Shown here in pieces: positions 5,970 to 11,071 of a stretch of 11,071 nt of DNA (position 1 is its first letter; every line of letters starts with the position of its first letter). The position numbers and the translations under genes are program-made. The notes under the pieces were generated by a model. It saw only the letters and a list, made by a program, of their open reading frames with translations. It searched no databases and was not told the origin of the DNA. The DNA is taken from the NCBI GenBank assembly GCA_030625695.1, contig DAOUQK010000090.1, forward strand, positions 1 through 11,071, read 5' to 3'. This stretch comes from Paracoccaceae bacterium (GTDB taxonomy: Bacteria; Pseudomonadota; Alphaproteobacteria; Rhodobacterales; Rhodobacteraceae).

Positions 5970-6620
5970 ATGAGATCGTCCAAATCACGTTCGCGGGGCA
6001 AGTCCAACCGCACCCGCCACCAATCGGGCGGCGGCAATGTCGTCAACCGGGTGTTTGACAGTTCCGGCCCCTCGGGCAAGGTTCGCGGCACACCGCAGCA
6101 GATCATCGACAAATACAACCAGTTGGCGCGCGACGCGCTTCTTGGCAACGACCGGGTCGCGGTCGAGAATTACCAACAACACGCAGAGCATTATATGCGC
6201 CTGCTAAGCGAGGCGCAGCGCGAGCAGGACGCCAAACGCGAAGAACATGACCGGCAAAACCGCGAACGCCAGGCTGACCGCGACCGCGAGCGGGCCGAGC
6301 GACAAGAGCGCGAGGCCAATGCGCCAACGCCTAATCCCGAACCCAGTAATTCAGGCGGTGATCAAGCCAGTGATCAAGTTCGTGATCAACCCCGTGACCC
6401 TGGTGCAGCACCCCAACCAGACGTGCTTGACCTGGGCAGTGGCGGATCAGACGGCGACAGCGGGTTGGTCGAAACCCCCGAAGGTGCGCCGCGCAAACCC
6501 AGAAGCCGGTCGCGCCGTAAACCGGCACCCAAGCCTGATCAAGCGCCGGATCAAGCACCTGCGCAGCCTAAGGCGGATCAATCCGGGGATAACACTGGCA
6601 CACCCGAGGCGGCCGAATAG
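5970..6620 (+). CDS. DUF4167 domain-containing protein
   Basis: Alphaproteobacterial protein of 216 residues; the biochemical function is not known to me. The first ~22 residues are very basic (MRSSKSRSRGKSNRTRH), suggesting nucleic-acid binding. Residues ~23-80 carry the DUF4167 core (NVVNRVFDSSGPSGKVRGTPQ, then IDKYNQLARDALLGNDRVAVENYQQHAEHY written in pieces here: KYNQLARDALLGNDR and ENYQQHAEHYMRLL). Residues ~80-115 form a charged helix rich in Arg, Glu and Gln, likely extended or coiled coil. From ~118 the tail is low-complexity (Pro, Gly, Asp, Gln) with DQxx repeats and a second basic patch RKPRSRSRRKP (175-185). There is no signal peptide, so it is cytosolic. It follows prfA-prmC after a 240-bp gap, a gene order I recall as common in alphaproteobacteria. 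Only a weak AAGG (5952-5955) precedes the ATG, at 14-nt spacing. It converges on rsmA. Confidence 0.88.
   Translation: MRSSKSRSRGKSNRTRHQSGGGNVVNRVFDSSGPSGKVRGTPQQIIDKYNQLARDALLGNDRVAVENYQQHAEHYMRLLSEAQREQDAKREEHDRQNRERQADRDRERAERQEREANAPTPNPEPSNSGGDQASDQVRDQPRDPGAAPQPDVLDLGSGGSDGDSGLVETPEGAPRKPRSRSRRKPAPKPDQAPDQAPAQPKADQSGDNTGTPEAAE
6360..6389 (+). repeat. DQxx repeat within the DUF4167 gene
   Basis: GATCAA occurs at 6360, 6372 and 6384, an exact 12-bp period encoding Asp-Gln at each tetrapeptide (DQAS, DQVR, DQPR). A second cluster with GATCAA at 6537, 6549 and 6576 encodes DQAP, DQAP and DQSG. The repeats lie in the disordered tail and are in frame, so copy-number change would alter tail length without frameshift. 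Confidence 0.7.
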
Positions 6621-6633
6621 CCTCAGGAGGTTG

Positions 6634-7476
6634 TTAAAGACCTTTCAGTGATTGTGCCAAGGCACAGAACCCTTCCAGCGGCACCTGTTCGGCCCGCGTC
6701 GTCGGGGCGATGCCTGCGGCGTTCAGATGGTCTTCGATATCCGGCCCCATGCCTTTCAGCGCCGCGCGCAACATTTTGCGGCGTTGGTTGAATGCCATCG
6801 CCACCACCCGCGATAACATCGCAGCATCGGCCTCAAACCTGGGGGCGGGCAGGGCGGTCAGATGCACCACCGCACTTGAAACCTTTGGCGGCGGGGTAAA
6901 GGCTTCGGGCGGCAAACTCAGGGCAATCCGCACATCGCAGCGCCACTGCGCCAGAATCGCCAGCCGCCCATAGGCCTTGCTGCCGGGCACAGCGACAATC
7001 CGCTGCGCCACCTCGCGTTGAAACATCAATGTTAAACTGCGCCAGAACGGCGGCCATTCGGGCGGCGTCAGCCAGCGCACCAGTAATTCAGTGCCAATAT
7101 TATACGGCAGATTGGCCACCACCCGAACGTCGCCGCTCAAATGCGCCAGCACATCAACCTCAAGCGCATCGCCGTGTATCACTTCAAGTCGCCCTGGATA
7201 AGCGGCGGCAATCTGTTGCAACGCCGGAATACAGCGCGCATCCTTCTCCACCGCCAATACCCGGCGCGCGCCCGAGGCCAGCAACCCGCGCGTAAGTCCG
7301 CCGGGGCCGGGCCCAACCTCCAACACATCACAACCGCTCAAATCCCCCGCCACCCGGGCAATCCGCGCGGTCAGGTTCAGATCCAGCAAAAAGTTCTGCC
7401 CCAAAGACTTGCGCGCCGACAAACCATGTTCATCAATCACCTGTCGCAACGGCGGAAGATCATCAATTCCACTCAT
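6634..7476 (-). CDS. rsmA: 16S rRNA (adenine1518-N6/adenine1519-N6)-dimethyltransferase
   Basis: RsmA/KsgA, 280 residues, uses SAM to dimethylate two adjacent adenosines in the 3'-terminal helix 45 hairpin of 16S rRNA late in 30S assembly. Motifs: ARKSLGQNFLLD (21-32), the SAM site VLEVGPGPGGLT (51-62), ANLPYNIGTELL (121-132) with the catalytic NLPY, FTPPPKVSSAVV (193-204) and FNQRRKMLRAALK (229-241). I chose ATG 7476 because it gives the usual MSGIDDLPP-type N-terminus and has GGGGA at 7487-7483, 6 nt upstream. The frame stays open to 7575, but that would add 33 atypical residues overlapping pdxA. It is the last gene of the lptD-surA-pdxA-rsmA operon and ends 13 bp from the convergent DUF4167 stop. 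Only a weak CCT/AGG inverted repeat lies between them, with no convincing terminator. Confidence 0.97.
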   Translation of the reverse strand: MSGIDDLPPLRQVIDEHGLSARKSLGQNFLLDLNLTARIARVAGDLSGCDVLEVGPGPGGLTRGLLASGARRVLAVEKDARCIPALQQIAAAYPGRLEVIHGDALEVDVLAHLSGDVRVVANLPYNIGTELLVRWLTPPEWPPFWRSLTLMFQREVAQRIVAVPGSKAYGRLAILAQWRCDVRIALSLPPEAFTPPPKVSSAVVHLTALPAPRFEADAAMLSRVVAMAFNQRRKMLRAALKGMGPDIEDHLNAAGIAPTTRAEQVPLEGFCALAQSLKGL

Positions 7477-7543
7477 CTTTGGTCCCCAAATATCCTCGTC
7501 CCGTTGCCCGGCAGGCCTGCTTGCATGCCCGAGAGGGGAGGCA
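7477..7543 (-). repeat. pdxA-rsmA intergenic element with GAGGATATTTGG motif and palindrome
   Basis: This 67-bp gap is the only sizeable one in the lptD-surA-pdxA-rsmA block. On the minus strand it has a C/T-rich start (TGCCTCCCC), a perfect 10-bp palindrome GCAGGCCTGC (7511-7520), two direct copies of CGGGCA, then GACGAGGATATTTGG just before the rsmA ribosome binding site. From memory, G-rich blocks ending in GGAGTATTT or GGATATTTGG recur between genes in Rhodobacteraceae genomes, so this is probably one copy of such a dispersed motif. It may act as a weak processing or pausing site inside the operon. Confidence 0.35.
7483..7487 (-). promoter_or_regulatory. Ribosome binding site of rsmA
   Basis: Minus-strand GGGGA, 6 nt before the ATG at 7476. 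It fixes the rsmA start and is embedded in the GAGGATATTTGGGGACC element that fills the pdxA-rsmA gap. Confidence 0.6.
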
Positions 7544-8515
7544 TCAAAATTTCTTCTGGACCGCCTCGGCCCCATGCGCCAACTTCAACGCTTCAATCAA
7601 ACTGGATGGATTGGCCTGCCCTGATCCAGCAATATCAAACGCCGTCCCATGATCCGGCGAGGTACGCAAAAACGGCAATCCCAATGTCACATTCACCCCG
7701 CGATCAAAATCCAGTGTCTTGATCGGGATCAGCGCCTGATCGTGGTACATCGCAATCGCCACATCATATCTTTCCCGCGCCGCGCTGTGGAACATCGTGT
7801 CCGCCGGCAGCGGCCCCTCAATCGCGTATAAATCCTTAAGCGAGTCAATCAAAGGCGCGATCCAGTCGAGTTCTTCCCGCCCCATTGCCCCGCCTTCACC
7901 GGCATGCGGGTTCAATCCGGCCACCGCAATGCGTGGGTGTGCAATACCAAAGTAGTCCCGCAACCCCGTGGCTGTAATGGTAATGGTCTCGCGCAGCAAC
8001 GATGGCGTCAATGCGCCCGGCACTTCGGACAAGGGGATATGGATGGTTGTTGGAACCACACGTAATTCCGGGCTGACCAGCATCATCACCACGCGCCCTG
8101 CACCAACCAGCGCACCAAGATATTCGGTATGACCCGGATAGGCAAACCCGGCCCCCTCGATCAGCGCCAACTTGTTGATTGGGGCCGTGCACAAGGCCCG
8201 TGCCGCGCCCGATTGCACCAGATCGACGCCGCGTTTGATCACCTCGATCACCCCGCGCGCATTGGCCGGGTCGGGCACGCCGGCCACAGCAGCCCCGGCA
8301 AACTCATGCGGCATTACCGGCAAGGCGCGCGCACTTACAGACGCCACAAGGCCCAGATCATCAACCAGTTCAATCGGCGTTCCATCCGGCAAATGGCGCG
8401 GATCGCCAATCCAGACAAACGGACAGTCATCGCGCAAGGTTTCCCAGGCGCGGACGGCGATTTCCGGGCCAATCCCGGCTGGCTCACCACAACTAAGGGC
8501 AACAGGCGCGTTCAT
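7544..8515 (-). CDS. pdxA: 4-hydroxythreonine-4-phosphate dehydrogenase
   Basis: Enzyme of 323 residues in the DXP-dependent pyridoxal phosphate (vitamin B6) pathway. It oxidises 4-phosphohydroxy-L-threonine with NAD(P)+, and the decarboxylated product passes to PdxJ. Motifs: CGEPAGIGPEI (9-19), AFAYPGHTEYL-region substrate residues His129-Thr130, and three divalent-metal histidines at His159 (TTIHIPL), His204 (GLNPHAGEGG) and His258 (MYHDQALIP), with spacing matching E. coli His166/211/266. DFDRGVNVTLGLPFLRTSPDHGTAFDIAG near the C-terminus is the standard family ending (seen here as GVNVTLGLPFLRTSPDHG). Length is normal. Its ATG overlaps the surA stop (ATGA), with no strong ribosome binding site, suggesting translational coupling. 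The stop is followed by a 67-bp gap before rsmA. Confidence 0.96.
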   Translation of the reverse strand: MNAPVALSCGEPAGIGPEIAVRAWETLRDDCPFVWIGDPRHLPDGTPIELVDDLGLVASVSARALPVMPHEFAGAAVAGVPDPANARGVIEVIKRGVDLVQSGAARALCTAPINKLALIEGAGFAYPGHTEYLGALVGAGRVVMMLVSPELRVVPTTIHIPLSEVPGALTPSLLRETITITATGLRDYFGIAHPRIAVAGLNPHAGEGGAMGREELDWIAPLIDSLKDLYAIEGPLPADTMFHSAARERYDVAIAMYHDQALIPIKTLDFDRGVNVTLGLPFLRTSPDHGTAFDIAGSGQANPSSLIEALKLAHGAEAVQKKF

Positions 8516-9804
8516 CTGTCTAAAATCAGCGCGTCCGCTTCAAGCCGGTCCAGAAACGCTTGTGACAGGAATGCGAAATTCTGCTCGGTCAAGGCGCGGG
8601 CGACCTCTTGGCGGGACGATCCGTCAGTTTGCGCCGTTGTCCGTTCGCATAACATCAGAAACCGCAAGGTTTGACCGTTGTTGGTGGTCAGCGCCCACGA
8701 AGCCTCGCCCGGGTCCAGTTTGGCCAGTTCCAACGCTACGTCGCGTGGGATGGATCCGGGCTTAACTGATTGGCGTTGCAGCACTTCGGCAGGCTGACCT
8801 TTGGCCACCGCATAAAGATCGTCACAGACATCGACCCGGTCGCGCACAGTCGCAGCGGCAGCCTGGGCTTCGGGGCTTCGCCCACCGGCAATGAAATAAC
8901 TGGCATAGTCGACCTGGACATAGCGCGGTTGCGGCGTTGATCCCTCGCGGATCCCACGCATGCGAAACACAGCGATGGCATTGGGCAGTTCAACCGGCTT
9001 GGAAACTTCGCCCGGGACCATCGCCAGGAACATCGGCCGCAAACCGCCGGGCAGCTTACTCAGCGTCAGCCAATTCATTTCGCCGCCGGTTTCACGGGTC
9101 TGCGAGGCGGAAAACTGTCTTGCGGCGTCTGCAAATTCATCCTCCCGCTGAAGATTTGATATCTGACGGGCCAGATCCTTGGCCTGAGCCTCGGTCTGCG
9201 GGGTGACCGGGATGATGATCTCGGACAGAAGAACCAGAACTTCCGGTTCTTTGCCTTTGGCAATCGCACGGTCAATCTCGGCGTCGCTGGGGCGGGCATC
9301 TTCAAGAAACCTGGCCCCGGCATATTCCCGCCACAGCAAACCCATTTCGACAAAATCACGCAGGGTTTCACGGGCCACGCCGCCTTCTTCCAATGCCTGA
9401 ATGAACTGGGATGGGGTTAATTCGGTGCGGGCCGCAAATTCGGCTATCCCCGCCTCAACCTGTTCCAGGCTGATTTCGATCTCGGTTTCGGCAAGAGTTT
9501 GGGCTTTCAGGCGCTCTTCGATCAAAACCTCGCGGGCCAGCTTTTCCAGATCACCAGGTGCTCCGAGAAGTTCCAGAAACTTGGTGCGCTGGTCAACTTC
9601 GTACCAGGTAATCGCCTGATCATTCACCAGAATAGCCGGAGAGAACAGGTTTTGGGCATGGCCTGTGCTGGGGCTGAAACCGGCGCTTATTGTAAGGGAA
9701 ACAATCATGCCAAACCCAAGCATGCCCTTTCGGGCCGTGCAACGGGCACAGAGAAGGGCGTTGGACAGAATAGAAAACCGAGAGGTTATGAGTTTGAATT
9801 GCAT
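8512..9804 (-). CDS. surA: SurA-type periplasmic chaperone / peptidylprolyl isomerase
   Basis: Periplasmic chaperone of 430 residues that escorts unfolded outer-membrane barrel proteins, including LptD encoded next to it. From ATG 9804 there is a long n-region with Arg21, Arg25 and Lys26, then a hydrophobic core (MLGFGMIVSLTISAGF, 28-43) and probable cleavage after GHA (residue 50). Residues ~54-170 match the SurA N-terminal chaperone domain (ILVNDQAITWYEVDQR; LLGAPGDLEKLAREVLIEE). A single parvulin-like domain spans ~188-286 (LLSEIIIP, ADAARQFSAS, GGEMNWL). The C-terminal part has a degenerate second half with Cys327 and Cys386. E. coli SurA has two parvulin domains. ATG 9804 lies 19 bp inside lptD with a modest AGG upstream; ATG 9723 or 9708 would give shorter signal peptides but lose the basic residues. 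The stop overlaps pdxA by 4 bp. Confidence 0.9.
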   Translation of the reverse strand: MQFKLITSRFSILSNALLCARCTARKGMLGFGMIVSLTISAGFSPSTGHAQNLFSPAILVNDQAITWYEVDQRTKFLELLGAPGDLEKLAREVLIEERLKAQTLAETEIEISLEQVEAGIAEFAARTELTPSQFIQALEEGGVARETLRDFVEMGLLWREYAGARFLEDARPSDAEIDRAIAKGKEPEVLVLLSEIIIPVTPQTEAQAKDLARQISNLQREDEFADAARQFSASQTRETGGEMNWLTLSKLPGGLRPMFLAMVPGEVSKPVELPNAIAVFRMRGIREGSTPQPRYVQVDYASYFIAGGRSPEAQAAAATVRDRVDVCDDLYAVAKGQPAEVLQRQSVKPGSIPRDVALELAKLDPGEASWALTTNNGQTLRFLMLCERTTAQTDGSSRQEVARALTEQNFAFLSQAFLDRLEADALILDR

Positions 9805-11071
9805 GTTTGCCTGTATTCTTTTGATCCACTTTCGACCGCAAAGCCGTTTAACGAGATGGTAAAGCCGAAATCGGTCGAAGGCTCAATACTTGTTGACGAA
9901 GTATAGCGCCGGTTAAGCGAAATATCGACCGTCACACATTCGTTGCGGTACAAAAAACCTAGGCCGGCCGTGGTGGCGCGGGCGTCGGAAATATCATAGC
10001 GCAGATTGGCGCTGGCCTGCCAGTTCGGGTTCAAATCATAGGTGCTATCAAGCCAGATTTCCGACAAATTACCGGCGCGCCCTTCGACGGGATCGGCCCT
10101 TAGCCAAAGATAACTGCCGGAAAAATCGACCAGTTTATAGTCCCAGTCGCCGCGCAGTTCCATTTTGGACAGCCCAAAAGAATCGTCCAGCAATCCGCGC
10201 GCCGTCAGGGCCACGCCCTTGTTCAGTTTCAGCTGTCCGGCCAGCAGGATGTCCGAAGACGTGCCCGAAAGACCCGAAGAGACAGTGAAATCCGGGTGTT
10301 GTGTCTGGCGGAACACCTGACCGACGGTGGCCGAGGCCTGCCAGCCACCGGGCGCAAACCGGGCCCAGTTCAGGCCATAGACAAACGCCAGCCCGTCTTC
10401 GCGCCGGTCATGGGCCGGAAAGCGCGATAGTGACAACAGGTTGCCCTGATCAAACTCAACAAAGCCGCTTTGATCGTTGGGCACTGCTCCACCTCCGACG
10501 TCGCTCCAGCTTAGTTGGGCAATCGGTTCCAGGAAATGTGTCGCCCCGCTGGCGGTGGTGCGGGTCATCGGCAAACGAAACCTCAACCCGGCACGGGGGG
10601 TGTTGCGGGTAACCTGGGGGGGGAAACGGCTGTCCTGGTGGATGTCAAAGATATCGGACGATATCCCCATCTGCCAATCCGTCCGCAGACCAGCCGAGGA
10701 AATCCAGGATCGCCGCCAATCCATATCAACGGTAATACTGTCGATATCGCGCCCGATAATATCCAGAGCCGAGGTGCGGTTGTGGCTATGCAGGTCCAAC
10801 CCAAGGCGTACTTCGCCCCCCAGACCGGCCGGAAAGAACCGCCGCTGGATTGACAGATCGCCAATCAGCGACGGGATAAGCGCGTCATTTTCGCTGTCAC
10901 GCAGGGATTTGAAATGGTTCAGACCAAGGCGCACCAGACTGTTACGTTTGACCCGGGTAAGCGACACTTCGCTTTGCAGCCGGTCCAGATCGGGCAGGTC
11001 GTAATCAACCAGATAGGCGTTATCGGACACGATTTTAAGGTCGAACGCCAGCTTGAAGTCGTGCACCGCGT
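9786..11071 (-). CDS. lptD: LPS-assembly protein LptD, C-terminal part (5' end outside the window)
   Basis: The last ~427 residues of the outer-membrane LPS translocon; the reading frame runs off the right edge, so the signal peptide, periplasmic jellyroll and first strands are missing. The visible part is all barrel: alternating amphipathic strands with LptD-like phrases such as DNAYLVDYDLPDLDRLQSEV, TPRAGLRFRLPM, FLEPIAQLSW, LRYDISDARATTAGLGFLYRNEC and TSSTSIEPSTDFGFTISLNGF. Cysteines in RNECVTV and at the extreme C-terminus (RQTCNSNS) are at places where LptD proteins carry disulfide cysteines, though pairing cannot be judged from a fragment. With LptE it inserts LPS into the outer leaflet. 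An in-frame run of eight C on the coding strand (8 G at 10616-10623) encodes part of RFPPQ. The gene overlaps the predicted surA start by 19 bp and is the most upstream gene seen in the lptD-surA-pdxA-rsmA operon. Confidence 0.93.
   Translation of the reverse strand, partial: AVHDFKLAFDLKIVSDNAYLVDYDLPDLDRLQSEVSLTRVKRNSLVRLGLNHFKSLRDSENDALIPSLIGDLSIQRRFFPAGLGGEVRLGLDLHSHNRTSALDIIGRDIDSITVDMDWRRSWISSAGLRTDWQMGISSDIFDIHQDSRFPPQVTRNTPRAGLRFRLPMTRTTASGATHFLEPIAQLSWSDVGGGAVPNDQSGFVEFDQGNLLSLSRFPAHDRREDGLAFVYGLNWARFAPGGWQASATVGQVFRQTQHPDFTVSSGLSGTSSDILLAGQLKLNKGVALTARGLLDDSFGLSKMELRGDWDYKLVDFSGSYLWLRADPVEGRAGNLSEIWLDSTYDLNPNWQASANLRYDISDARATTAGLGFLYRNECVTVDISLNRRYTSSTSIEPSTDFGFTISLNGFAVESGSKEYRQTCNSNS

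Noticed and set aside
5782..5988. 68-residue minus-strand open frame in the prmC-DUF4167 gap
   Set aside because: It has no ribosome binding site and no recognisable domain, it overlaps the DUF4167 start, and its sequence is explained by the two inverted repeats. A structured non-coding region is simpler.
6621..6630. CCTCAGGAGG as a bidirectional terminator between DUF4167 and rsmA
   Set aside because: The dyad allows only 3 base pairs with a 4-base loop and has no U-tract on either strand.
7477..7575. 33-residue N-terminal extension of RsmA
   Set aside because: The extension overlaps pdxA and is unlike RsmA N-termini; ATG 7476 has a well-spaced GGGGA and gives the normal length.
7141..8765. 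Long plus-strand open frames opposite rsmA, pdxA and surA (for example 7141-7722, 8129-8674, 8172-8765)
   Set aside because: They are antisense to genes with clear family motifs, have low-complexity compositions and no known fold, and lack convincing start signals.
10616..10623. Run of eight G (C on the coding strand) in lptD as a phase-variation tract
   Set aside because: The frame is intact across it and LptD is normally essential, so on/off slippage is unlikely; only sequencing error or rare mutation is suggested.
10301..11004. Plus-strand open frames opposite lptD
   Set aside because: They are shadows of the LptD barrel frame with Arg/Pro/Ser-rich translations and no domain.

Overview
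The window looks like chromosomal DNA of a Rhodobacteraceae / Roseobacter-type alphaproteobacterium. The evidence is the pairing of prfA-prmC followed by a DUF4167 gene with the opposing block lptD-surA-pdxA-rsmA, together with the alphaproteobacterial style of the SurA, LptD and DUF1499 proteins. The DNA is moderately GC-rich and gene-dense. I see no mobile element, CRISPR array, tRNA or rRNA. The longest stretch without a gene is 240 bp (5730-5969).

Layout. (1) 42-3123 (+): three hydrolase genes run head to tail with overlapping stop and start codons: an M20 metal-dependent amidohydrolase, an SpeB-like agmatinase and a second ureohydrolase that resembles guanidinobutyrase. This is the accessory catabolic part of the window and probably one transcript. 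A membrane-anchored DUF1499 protein gene starts 2 bp later. (2) 3465-3770 (-): a small secreted cysteine-rich protein, whose 3' end overlaps the DUF1499 gene antisense. (3) 3835-5729 (+): prfA (release factor 1) and prmC (the methyltransferase that modifies the release-factor GGQ glutamine), overlapping by 4 bp. (4) 5730-5969: a gap holding two adjacent stem-loops. (5) 5970-6620 (+): a DUF4167 protein with a basic N-terminus, charged helix and low-complexity tail. (6) 6634-11071 (-): an operon read from the right edge, lptD (5' part outside the window), surA, pdxA, rsmA, ending 13 bp from the DUF4167 stop codon.

How they fit together. The first operon looks like a scavenging route: an amidase frees an amine or amino acid from an N-acyl conjugate, and two ureohydrolases of different specificity remove urea from guanidino compounds, supplying nitrogen and polyamine or GABA precursors. 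That pathway is inference; no transporter, regulator or urease lies in the window. The remaining genes are housekeeping: translation termination (PrfA/PrmC), small-subunit rRNA maturation (RsmA), vitamin B6 synthesis (PdxA) and outer-membrane assembly (LptD exports LPS; SurA chaperones outer-membrane barrels such as LptD). The best candidates for something undescribed are the triple-hydrolase operon, the DUF4167 protein at its translation-related locus, the paired hairpins before it, and the antisense 3' overlap at 3465-3539.
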